Shown in pieces: positions 23,287 through 30,844 of a stretch of DNA of 33,812 nucleotides (position 1 is its first letter; each line of letters starts with the position of its first letter). This stretch comes from Coemansia sp. RSA 487 (lineage: Eukaryota; Kickxellomycota; Kickxellomycetes; Kickxellales; Kickxellaceae). The DNA is taken from contig JANBRJ010000132.1 in the NCBI GenBank assembly GCA_027577595.1, positions 1 to 33,812 on the forward strand, given 5' to 3'. The translations under genes were made by a program, and so were the position numbers. A model generated the notes under the pieces. It ran no database searches, had not been told where the DNA came from, and was given only the letters and a program-made list of their open reading frames with translations.

Positions 23287-24825
23287 TTAATCGTTCTTGA
23301 GGTAGTAGCCGATGATATTTCCCTCGATTACTTTGACTTCCAGTTTCTCAAGATTAGCTAGGAAGTTTGCTGCAGTCACACTACGTAATCCACAGTTGTT
23401 CCTTGCATACGACGTGTATTGCTCGTAGGCCTCTTGAAACTTGATTGAACATTCTGGATCGAATCCTAGCTCATCTTCAATGAAGAGAGATACCGGACTG
23501 TTGAGTCTCCGTAGGGTTGCTGTTTGTTCTTCGACTTTAGGACAGCGAGGCAAACCATCTCTTTTATATTTGGGATAGTACTCCATCAGCAGCATCATGA
23601 AGTATGGAGCAAGATCTTTAGCTATTCTTATGTATCTTGGATTCATGAGGAACACCCCTTCGGATTCATTGACAAGATCTCTGTCGCTTGTAAATTTCGA
23701 TGTGAATGGTAGAACCTTTATTCTTGCCCATGTAGCTTCATCTGCCTGAGAAAGATTGTAGACCTTGTTTGTGACTAGAATGAACTTGCACTTTACATTA
23801 ATGGTCCTTGGATTATCGTATAAGTTCCTGACGTAGATAGTGTCATTGCCGGTAAGTTCTTTAAGGACACCAATGTTCATATTTTCCCTTGAATCCGATT
23901 CTTGAATGAACGATATCAGAGTTCTATTGAGATTGGCTATTTCAGGAGTCGCAGATGAAGAGTTTGTTCTACGCGATGAGAAAAGAGAGGTTGGAGCCTT
24001 GTAACAGTAACTCCCAAATGTGTTTTCCACCAAGGACTCAACAACAGACTTTCCATTATTGCCTAAACCGTACCATATCATAAATATCTTATCGAGATTC
24101 CCTGAATCCAGACAGGAAGATATGTAGTACAAGAAGTATTCTCTAACACTTTCAATTGGAAAGATAGATCTAAGAAGATTCTGTAACTCTTGTTTCATGT
24201 GTTCATCTTGATTGAACTTTGGAAGTATCTTGTAGTTTATACTGATAGTCACAAAGTCCTGAGGCAGTCCATCTCTTATTCCTTCCTCAAAACGATCGAT
24301 ATCTAGAACTCCATCTTTAAAGGCTATTATGTTCTTTGTATCGACTATATCTACTATCTTGTCCGAAGTCAGCAGATCTCTGATTCCTGAATACTTATTT
24401 ATGAACTCCCTCTCCTCACCTACTACATCATCGAATCTCATGAAGTTCTTTAGTTTGGTAGGAGTGGGATTGACTTCCCATGTCTGTCTAGAAAACATCA
24501 TATTCTTTCTTGGATCTGGAGTGCACATGAACGACTTGACCAGTCTCAGAAACTTCACCATAAAGCTACCAGACTCGTTAGAGTCCTGTTCAACAATCCT
24601 GTTCCATTCATCCTGACCGATCTTTCTAATAATTAGATCTTCAGCAATCAACGCGTAAACTGGATCAAAGCCTTGATAGATATCTCCGACGCCAATACTT
24701 TCAAGCTCTTCCTCCGACAAATACTTCTGACAATACCTCTTGTATGACAGAAGAATGTTGTTTCCATCGATACTCTCTATATTAGAGCCTTCAAGTTCGA
24801 GTTCTAGTTCCTTGCTAAAATCCAT
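23287..24825 (-). CDS. D5-like SF3 replicative helicase (no primase domain)
   Basis: 512 residues from the ATG at 24825; a longer frame to 24954 lacks support because it crosses the promoter block. The Walker A motif GLGNNGKS is at about residue 254, followed by a motif B region with TLISFIQESD, then KFILVTNKV (motif C with its sensor Asn) and ATWARIKVLPF, the SF3 order. Residues about 60-240 match the D5_N type region that precedes the ATPase in phage and giant-virus helicases. This hexameric helicase unwinds the replication fork. The usual N-terminal AEP primase domain is absent and is encoded separately at 17649-18965. Confidence 0.9.
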   Translation of the reverse strand: MDFSKELELELEGSNIESIDGNNILLSYKRYCQKYLSEEELESIGVGDIYQGFDPVYALIAEDLIIRKIGQDEWNRIVEQDSNESGSFMVKFLRLVKSFMCTPDPRKNMMFSRQTWEVNPTPTKLKNFMRFDDVVGEEREFINKYSGIRDLLTSDKIVDIVDTKNIIAFKDGVLDIDRFEEGIRDGLPQDFVTISINYKILPKFNQDEHMKQELQNLLRSIFPIESVREYFLYYISSCLDSGNLDKIFMIWYGLGNNGKSVVESLVENTFGSYCYKAPTSLFSSRRTNSSSATPEIANLNRTLISFIQESDSRENMNIGVLKELTGNDTIYVRNLYDNPRTINVKCKFILVTNKVYNLSQADEATWARIKVLPFTSKFTSDRDLVNESEGVFLMNPRYIRIAKDLAPYFMMLLMEYYPKYKRDGLPRCPKVEEQTATLRRLNSPVSLFIEDELGFDPECSIKFQEAYEQYTSYARNNCGLRSVTAANFLANLEKLEVKVIEGNIIGYYLKND

Positions 24826-24891
24826 ACTTCTTGTTCTCGGATACCAAAGCCGGTGTTCGGTCAGCCCGGTAAGTCCAATCACTTTTAAAAG
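24826..24891 (-). promoter_or_regulatory. SF3 helicase promoter block, similar to 16682-16740
   Basis: Read on the minus strand: CTTTTAAAAGTGATTGGAC, then GGGCTGACCG, then GGTATCCGAGAAC before the ATG at 24825. The palindrome at 24882-24891 is the only one lying between divergent starts, so here it is part of a promoter, perhaps for both directions. Confidence 0.5.
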
Positions 24892-24928
24892 TGTCCGGAA
24901 AAAATAATGCGAAGTATTGACAAGAGAA

Positions 24929-25309
24929 ATGATATACACATTACTGATAATCAAGAAGAGAAATCATAATCTAGATTCGGGAGAGATGCTGGATAAAGCA
25001 AAGCAGATAGTGTCCAAGAATGAGGAGTTGTACGATGGGGAGAGATATAACGAGCTAAATTACGGTGAAAAGACCTCGTATATAATGTACGGAAGAGGTC
25101 TCGGGTCTCGATGTCCGTTAGAATACGAAGCAGACCAAAGAGCAAGAATATTCAAGACAACTAAAAGTGAACACAAGATAAGGGAAGTAACAAACGAGCA
25201 TTATATAAGAGACTGTAACAGATTACTGAACAAATATTTAGATAACAAGCTAATTAATCATGTGCACACTAATTCCTGTCAACTGGGCATGCGACTGTCA
25301 AACGTTTGA
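24929..25309 (+). CDS. Unrecognised protein (126 aa)
   Basis: The ATG at 24929 is taken; an in-frame TTG lies at 24917 and a second Met at 24986. The protein is charged and helical (DKAKQIVSKNEELYDGERYNEL), with a Gly-rich turn (MYGRGLGSRCP) and a C-terminal helix-rich stretch. No family, signal peptide or membrane segment recognised. Its upstream region contains the palindrome of the divergent helicase promoter. A second small frame overlaps its 3' end. Confidence 0.6.
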   Translation: MIYTLLIIKKRNHNLDSGEMLDKAKQIVSKNEELYDGERYNELNYGEKTSYIMYGRGLGSRCPLEYEADQRARIFKTTKSEHKIREVTNEHYIRDCNRLLNKYLDNKLINHVHTNSCQLGMRLSNV

Positions 25310-25436
25310 TCTAGATCCATGCACCACTCCTAACTGCCAAGAAAGAACCGTATCGCCGGATCCTCGGAACATAGAATCAAATTGTCCCAGTCACACAATA
25401 CCAACTCCATCTGATTCTGGTTCTAGCGACGACTAA
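25260..25436 (+). CDS. Possible Cys/Pro-rich small protein overlapping the previous gene (58 aa)
   Basis: The ATG at 25260 lies inside the last 50 bases of the preceding gene in another frame. It encodes MCTLIPVNWACDCQTFDLD then CTTPNCQERTVSPDP, and ends in a Ser/Asp tail (SDSGSSDD). Six cysteines and the acidic serine tail look deliberate, and the rest of the 240-base gap before 25548 is otherwise empty. No family known. Could be chance. Confidence 0.4.
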   Translation: MCTLIPVNWACDCQTFDLDPCTTPNCQERTVSPDPRNIESNCPSHTIPTPSDSGSSDD

Positions 25437-25534
25437 GTATTTCTAATTGTATTAAAACAGAAAACGACAAAAACTACAAAACATTAAATCCACAAAATAA
25501 ACTATCATATTATCGTGTAGTGCTATTATTAACC

Positions 25535-25544
25535 CTTTTAAAAG
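25535..25544. terminator. CTTTTAAAAG before the DUF6314 stop
   Basis: Lies just beyond the minus-strand stop at 25548, in a very AT-rich gap (25437-25547) that holds nothing else recognisable. Confidence 0.5.
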
Positions 25545-25547
25545 CTG

Positions 25548-25994
25548 TTATTTGATTCTTGAAAAGGTTGTAGTAGAAATATAGCACTTATTAGGTCCGG
25601 TCACATTGTGAATGATCTTAAGTGTGTTACCGGACATCTTGTATGTTGTATTGTATACATCATCGCCACAAAAGTGGATTCCTTTTGCTTCCCAATTATC
25701 AGATGACATCTGGAAGTTCAAAGTATGGAACAACCTGTCAGATTGATTATTCTCTATGAAGTATACAGATATGTCAGACTTGTCTGATATCCGGTACATG
25801 TACTCTCGATAGAAATCTAAGTTCTGATTGCATGACAAGACCCCATTCTCACAATACCGGAGACAGTTTCTGTTCACTGTTTCTTTGAATGTAGCTTCAC
25901 CTCTTGCATTTATCACATCCTCTGAACTATGTTTAGGTGTGATAATGGTGCGTTCGAACACCCAATCTCCACGCAAAGTTCGGAATGCGTTCAT
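25548..25994 (-). CDS. DUF6314-family protein
   Basis: 148 residues. LRGDWVFERTI, RGEATFKE, LRYCENGVL, FYREYMYRI, LFHTLNFQ, GIHFCGDDVYNTTYKM and a terminal NVTGPNKCYISTTTFSRI follow the conserved order of the DUF6314 family, probable small beta-barrels of bacteria and some fungi, with function not established. Length fits the family. Its ATG overlaps the stop of the upstream MGQYW gene by the four bases ATGA, so the two probably share a transcript. A cellular origin is likely. Confidence 0.75.
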   Translation of the reverse strand: MNAFRTLRGDWVFERTIITPKHSSEDVINARGEATFKETVNRNCLRYCENGVLSCNQNLDFYREYMYRISDKSDISVYFIENNQSDRLFHTLNFQMSSDNWEAKGIHFCGDDVYNTTYKMSGNTLKIIHNVTGPNKCYISTTTFSRIK

Positions 25995-26719
25995 AGTCTA
26001 TCTTGTTCTATGATATTATTGACCTTGTTTACTAGTTTTTCAGTGACATCGATCCCGTGTTTTATTCTTGAGTTCTTGACAACATTAAAACGATGTCCGG
26101 CCCATTCACCTTTTGTGATATCTTCTCTACAGTTAAATGAAACAGAGTCGTCAGTTGACCAACATATCTGGAATAGCAATATTTGTCCAATATCAATATT
26201 GCGAGGTACACCGTTGATCCTAACGTATTCATTTGTTGTTGTGTTCATAAGAGAGTAATTCTTAAGGCTACGTATTGCTCTGATGCGAATCAACTTATGA
26301 AACAATTTCTTTGAATCATGATAATCATCGCAGGAACGATAAAGGTTATAGCCTTCAGGTAATTTCACACAAGGTGGATAACTATCAGCATAATCTCCTA
26401 CACATATAATTCTTTTATTAGTCCATGAAAGTCTATTGCAAACGTTCACTATGACCAACTCCTTGAAGCTTGTTGAAGAAGTATACAATCTATACAAGCT
26501 TTCAAAATCGAGATAACCAAGGATAATGTCCATGATCAGAGACGGTAGTGTACCTGTCCACTGTTGAACGTGACCCGGTGACGTCAGAGGACGAAACTCC
26601 GACGATATGAGCTCCACTAGTTTAATAGGAGTAGAATCATAGATAAGCTCCCCGAACTTGCCTAGTCCACCACTGCCCTGATTTGTATCTAAACACACTA
26701 TATTCCAATACTGTCCCAT
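25991..26719 (-). CDS. MGQYW-family protein with F-box-like helix pair
   Basis: 242 residues. The start MGQYWNIVCLDTNQ, the GKFGELIYDS block and RIICVGDYADSYPPCV match, from memory, a family widespread in basidiomycete fungi and some amoebae (MGQYW...NLDKRE...GKLGE... RxICVGDYA), whose role is unknown. Between the first blocks, LPSLIMDIILGYLDFESLYRLY resembles an F-box helix arrangement, which would link it to SCF ubiquitin ligases, but this is an inference. Divergent from the SNF2 helicase gene (63 bases) and first of a two-gene unit with DUF6314. It hints at a fungal or amoeboid host. Confidence 0.7.
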   Translation of the reverse strand: MGQYWNIVCLDTNQGSGGLGKFGELIYDSTPIKLVELISSEFRPLTSPGHVQQWTGTLPSLIMDIILGYLDFESLYRLYTSSTSFKELVIVNVCNRLSWTNKRIICVGDYADSYPPCVKLPEGYNLYRSCDDYHDSKKLFHKLIRIRAIRSLKNYSLMNTTTNEYVRINGVPRNIDIGQILLFQICWSTDDSVSFNCREDITKGEWAGHRFNVVKNSRIKHGIDVTEKLVNKVNNIIEQDRL

Positions 26720-26782
26720 TGTCCAGTAAAATTGACTGGGCTCCCAAGAAGTAATATTGTTCGTTTCCGGAGTTCTTGGAGA

Positions 26783-28852
26783 ATGTCACTTGTAAAAGAG
26801 AGGCTCTTGCCTCATCAAATAGAAGTTGCTAAGTACATGGTAAATCAGGATAGACTGCTTGTCTATCATTCATTAGGCTCTGGCAAAACGTTTACTGCTC
26901 TTGCAGCTGCTCGCTATAACAACAATCTCAAGCTAGTGTTGTTAGTCTATCCTAAGCTTGTTATTAAGAATTTCCTCAATGAGTACAGAGAGTTCAGGTG
27001 TCTGTTTCCAAATACAACACCGGAAGTCAATAGCATGATGCTAATGTCTATTCTTAAGTTCAAAGTCGAGTTTCTAGTTGATTACCTTAGAAATAGTTTT
27101 ATCATTATCGACGAGTCTCATCTCATTAGAAGTAAGGATACTTCCAAAAGTTACAAGATTCTTCATGAGGCTTTGAACGTACTATGGCACGAAGGAAGCA
27201 TTAAGGTTATGCTGCTGACAGGAACTCCTGTAACAGATTCCATCAGAGACTTTTACGAATCTATGGAACTTCTCGGGCTCTCCAAAAATTCTAGCTATCC
27301 AGTAAGCTACTTTAGTAACAACGTGTGCGATGTAGAATATATTGGACAAGATATCGAAGGATTCGACTGGAGGATCGAGACTCTTCCTCTTCCGGAAGAT
27401 AAGGTCAAAACCTACAAGAGAACAGCGATATCGGATGGAAAGGAGAGTTTCTACACAAATCTTATAAGCGTTGTCCTGAAAACACATATTAAACAGGATC
27501 TCGCAGTAGATAGAATAGTAGATTCGATGAGAGACGATCAAGATTCCAGGTTTTTTGTTTATTGTAATAGAATCGGGAAGGATGGAATAGACTATATATC
27601 AAGAAAGCTGTACATTCTAACAGGAAGAAAGCCTTGTGTGATAACTGGAAAGGTTGGAAGAAAGGTTACCGTTGAAGATATTAACAGCGCAAGAGTAATA
27701 GTGGGAAGTCTGGCTTCCAATGAAGGAATAAATATAAACAATCTGTCCCAGATCCATATAATAACTCCTCATTGGAATATATCTCAGACAAGACAAGCGA
27801 TCGGAAGAGGAACAAGATTTCAAGTTTCTGGAGGTGTTAATAAAATTAAGGTCTTCTGTTATGCTGTCTATTGTGAGAAGACTGTTCCGGATCCGGCTTT
27901 CTCGATAGATCTCTATGAGTACAAGAAGTCTTTTGAGAAAGATCAAGAAAGCCGGAAGCTTCTGGAGAGATTCGACAAACTAGTACCACGCAATACGACA
28001 TCCGGCGTTCAGGATTCTTATTATGGTCAAGTAGTTGACCTATTTGAGGATCTGATTCATTATGGTAAAATAGGAATATCTAAAGACCATCCGAAGTTCG
28101 AGAGACTGGTTGACTTATGCTATTACAGATCCATCCCGGTTTCTTACTCAGATAATGGGCAACTCCGGATAATAGATAATGAAGTAGAGATTGTTGTCAG
28201 CAAGACACCAGAATACCTGCCCAGTTCTTGTCTTCAGTGTCTGGGAACCAGTATGAAGGCAGAGAGATTCAGAGACATTTACTCGATGTCGTTTAAAGAG
28301 ATGCTTGAGACTCTTGAAGATTCATTCATTAGAAAGGACTTCAACATCACACATTTTTTCAAGGAGAACATTATAGTCAAGAACAATAATATATACCATA
28401 CATTCATGTACAGAGAACCTAAGGTCAGGTCTTATAGCAGTACATACTTTCTTGTGAAACCTAAATCAATGACAAAGAAGCTCAAACAGGTGAGGACAGG
28501 AGAATTCAACTGGGTCTTTTGCTCGGCGGAGGAGGAAAAGACTGTCTGGTATGAAGTAAGAAGCAGGTTCTACAAGATGATGAACTTTGTTGATATGTAC
28601 TTCAGTTTCTCGGAGAAGAAATTCAAGTTGAAGATCTACCGGACCAGCAGAACATGGGATAAACGTTTGGCTAGTAGGGGAAAAGACATTAATAGTTTCA
28701 CAACGGGAGAACTAAGAGAGATATTCGATTATCTAGTGTCAAAGCAAATGCCTTACAATATTACCGGTGATACTGCCAAGCTTAGCAAGCAGGAACTTGT
28801 GCAGATGTCCATATGGATGTTTCTAGACTCAGACAATCTAAGATATTTCTAG
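26783..28852 (+). CDS. D6/D11-type SNF2 helicase (VETF small subunit or NPH-I)
   Basis: 689 residues from the ATG at 26783. LLPHQIEVAKYMV is the Q-like motif, HSLGSGKTFTALAA (about residue 32) Walker A, IIIDESHL (about 110) the DExH box, LLTGTPV (about 147) motif III, and IGRGTRF (about 340) motif VI. This is the pattern of poxvirus D6 (early transcription factor small subunit) and D11 (termination NTPase) homologues; I cannot tell which of the two. The A7-like gene at 13461 would favour D6. The C-terminal 250 residues are not recognised. No gene-end palindrome follows the stop. Confidence 0.8.
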   Translation: MSLVKERLLPHQIEVAKYMVNQDRLLVYHSLGSGKTFTALAAARYNNNLKLVLLVYPKLVIKNFLNEYREFRCLFPNTTPEVNSMMLMSILKFKVEFLVDYLRNSFIIIDESHLIRSKDTSKSYKILHEALNVLWHEGSIKVMLLTGTPVTDSIRDFYESMELLGLSKNSSYPVSYFSNNVCDVEYIGQDIEGFDWRIETLPLPEDKVKTYKRTAISDGKESFYTNLISVVLKTHIKQDLAVDRIVDSMRDDQDSRFFVYCNRIGKDGIDYISRKLYILTGRKPCVITGKVGRKVTVEDINSARVIVGSLASNEGININNLSQIHIITPHWNISQTRQAIGRGTRFQVSGGVNKIKVFCYAVYCEKTVPDPAFSIDLYEYKKSFEKDQESRKLLERFDKLVPRNTTSGVQDSYYGQVVDLFEDLIHYGKIGISKDHPKFERLVDLCYYRSIPVSYSDNGQLRIIDNEVEIVVSKTPEYLPSSCLQCLGTSMKAERFRDIYSMSFKEMLETLEDSFIRKDFNITHFFKENIIVKNNNIYHTFMYREPKVRSYSSTYFLVKPKSMTKKLKQVRTGEFNWVFCSAEEEKTVWYEVRSRFYKMMNFVDMYFSFSEKKFKLKIYRTSRTWDKRLASRGKDINSFTTGELREIFDYLVSKQMPYNITGDTAKLSKQELVQMSIWMFLDSDNLRYF

Positions 28853-28868
28853 CGCGGTTACTAGCCTG

Positions 28869-28876
28869 TAAAGTGA
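28869..28876 (+). promoter_or_regulatory. TAAAGTGA promoter element
   Basis: In GTAAAGTGATTGAAG, 41 bases before the ATG at 28918; the extension GATTG matches the helicase and glycosyltransferase promoters. Confidence 0.45.
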
Positions 28877-28917
28877 TTGAAGCGAGCAAACAAGAAGTCG
28901 GATAAATAACACAAGAA

Positions 28918-29364
28918 ATGGTAGTTCATTTGCACATAAGAAAAGCACTCAAAGTCAAGCATCTTGTGGATCGAGATGCAGACACAGCAGAGTTTGGGCT
29001 GAGCAAGTCATTGGTTTATCTTACACACAAGAGCGGGAATAGAAAGATAATCGAGCTGCACGTGTTTGAAGAGCATTTCGTCTTGAGGTTTCATATTACG
29101 GGAATGTTCAACGACAAGGAGGTGATTATACGCTTCAGCGGAGAGGAGTTGAGATTCAGGAGCAAAAGATTCTCAGCATCACTGATTGAAATATCGTACA
29201 CCAAAGGTTTGATCGACTTTCTGGAGACAGTGACTCTAAGTTCCAACACGTCTGAGAAACCACTAAAGTACAAGGTGTACAACAACAGTGAAATGCGAGA
29301 GGACATCAGTCCGATTGTGTTGAAGAGATTCGAACTATTCAAACCCGGAACATACAGGATATGA
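28918..29364 (+). CDS. Unrecognised protein (148 aa)
   Basis: A compact protein with alternating hydrophobic strands (KIIELHVFEEHFVLRFHI, DKEVIIRFSGEELRFRS) suggesting a beta-rich fold, followed by a short helix and a basic C terminus (KRFELFKPGTYRI). No signal peptide, membrane segment or metal-binding cluster. I do not recognise a family. It lies between the SNF2 helicase and PARP genes on the same strand, with its own promoter-like element and a gene-end palindrome, so it is probably transcribed alone. Confidence 0.7.
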   Translation: MVVHLHIRKALKVKHLVDRDADTAEFGLSKSLVYLTHKSGNRKIIELHVFEEHFVLRFHITGMFNDKEVIIRFSGEELRFRSKRFSASLIEISYTKGLIDFLETVTLSSNTSEKPLKYKVYNNSEMREDISPIVLKRFELFKPGTYRI

Positions 29365-29381
29365 TCTATATGTCTCCGGGA

Positions 29382-29391
29382 GTTTTAAAAA
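29382..29391. terminator. GTTTTAAAAA between the 148-aa gene and PARP
   Basis: Lies 17 bases past the stop at 29364; its right half forms TAAAAATGA (29386-29394), 42 bases before the PARP ATG. Confidence 0.45.
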
Positions 29392-29436
29392 TGACATTAC
29401 TGAATTGGGATTCTTGTTAAGAGACAGTAGTAGACA

Positions 29437-30828
29437 ATGACTGTTCATAAGAAGCACATGTTGATTCAGTTCAACTCTGGTAACAACAATAACAAGTTCT
29501 ATTCCGTTGAGCTATTGGATGATCGAGAAACTGTGGTAGTATCATACGGTAGAGTAGGTAGCACCGGTACTAAACATCAGTATACAGGGGGTGAGAGGAA
29601 GTTTGAGAGTCTGATTAGAACAAAGAGAAACAAAGGTTATAAGGATGCGATGATTGAGGATGGTAATAGCCGGAGTGCACAGAAACATAATGTCATTGAG
29701 AAGGCTTTAGAAGAAGTGGACTATAAAGATGAGGATGCTAAGAGACTGGTAAGGACCATCTCTGAGAAGAATGTTCATAAGATTACTGATGCTTCGGGAG
29801 TCAAGTTTGATTCTGTTGATGGATTATTCAAAACTCCTCTAGGCGTCATCCAAGAAGATGGGGTTAGAAAAGCTATTGAACTGTTATCAGAGATAGAAGA
29901 TATTTTGCCGAGGTTTCTTGAACTGAGGGAAAAAGAGCCAGATGCTGTGTTAGTACCCCGCGGACGGAAGAGAAATGCTAATGGAGATGATGCTTCGAGG
30001 TCTCAGATAGCGACTTCAAGAGAGTTGAACGACACGTTTTGCCAGATACGTGTTCTAAATGAAGAGTACTTCGTTATAATACCTAACAAGGTCAAAGATG
30101 CAAGAGAATTATCCAACCTTCTCTTCTCTCAACAAGCCATTGATCAGCAGAAAGCAACATGTGATGCACTACTGGAAACTCTTAGTCTTATGAGAGACCT
30201 TAATTCCCCGGAAAAGTCCGGTGTAAAGCATTCTGGAGTGTTTAATGTGGAGATAGAGACCGTAACCGACGAACATGTTCTGAGACTCATTAAAGGAATG
30301 TTCGATCTAACTAAGAACATGTCCCATGGACATTCTAACAACAAAGCTCGTGTTATAAAGGTTTACCGTATCTGTCTTGATGCTCAGAAAAAGCCCTTCA
30401 CGGAATGTAGTGAGAAACTGGGTAATGTCAAGATGTTGTGGCATGGCACCAGAACTCAAAATCTTTTGTCTATTATGAGTAAGGGTTTGCTCTTACCTGA
30501 TAGGTCTCCTGGTTTGAAGTCGGGATCTATGTTTGGTCATGGACTTTACTTTGCTAGACAATCAACTAAATCTCTTGGATATTGTGATGGTGGATACTGG
30601 ACAGGGTCTGGAAACATTAATAATACGATATACATGTTTCTAGCATCCGTAGCTATTGGTAATAGTTACACGCCTATGGGAGCCACCAATGGCCCTCCTC
30701 CTGCTGGCTATGATTCTTACTGGGCTATTCCTGGCATATCTTCTGTTTTCAATGATGAGATAATAGTGTTCTCTTCCGGACAAGTGAGATTGGACTACAT
30801 AGTAGAGATAGACAAGTCCGGCCACTAG
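29437..30828 (+). CDS. WGR-domain poly(ADP-ribose) polymerase
   Basis: 463 residues. An N-terminal WGR domain (about 1-70; VVVSYGRVGSTGTKHQY) is followed by a short linker, a reduced helical regulatory domain (about 115-300) and the catalytic ART domain: LWHGTRTQNLLSI (about 334), MFGHGLYFARQSTKS (about 367) and FNDEIIVFSSGQVRLDYIVEI (about 438). The His, Tyr and Glu of the H-Y-E triad are all present, so it should make chains of ADP-ribose from NAD+. No zinc fingers or BRCT are present; WGR domains sense DNA breaks in PARP2/3-type enzymes. In a virus it may act in repair of viral DNA or counter host ADP-ribose signalling. Confidence 0.92.
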   Translation: MTVHKKHMLIQFNSGNNNNKFYSVELLDDRETVVVSYGRVGSTGTKHQYTGGERKFESLIRTKRNKGYKDAMIEDGNSRSAQKHNVIEKALEEVDYKDEDAKRLVRTISEKNVHKITDASGVKFDSVDGLFKTPLGVIQEDGVRKAIELLSEIEDILPRFLELREKEPDAVLVPRGRKRNANGDDASRSQIATSRELNDTFCQIRVLNEEYFVIIPNKVKDARELSNLLFSQQAIDQQKATCDALLETLSLMRDLNSPEKSGVKHSGVFNVEIETVTDEHVLRLIKGMFDLTKNMSHGHSNNKARVIKVYRICLDAQKKPFTECSEKLGNVKMLWHGTRTQNLLSIMSKGLLLPDRSPGLKSGSMFGHGLYFARQSTKSLGYCDGGYWTGSGNINNTIYMFLASVAIGNSYTPMGATNGPPPAGYDSYWAIPGISSVFNDEIIVFSSGQVRLDYIVEIDKSGH

Positions 30829-30829
30829 A

Positions 30830-30839
30830 TTTTTAAAAG
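30830..30839. terminator. TTTTTAAAAG shared by PARP and RPB1 N-terminal genes
   Basis: Sits between convergent stops at 30828 and 30845. Confidence 0.55.
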
Positions 30840-30844
30840 CAGAT

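Noticed and set aside
24826-24954. Longer N terminus for the SF3 helicase
   Set aside because: The extra 43 residues lie in the promoter block shared with the glycosyltransferase gene and overlap the divergent gene's start; homology-like sequence begins only after the ATG at 24825.
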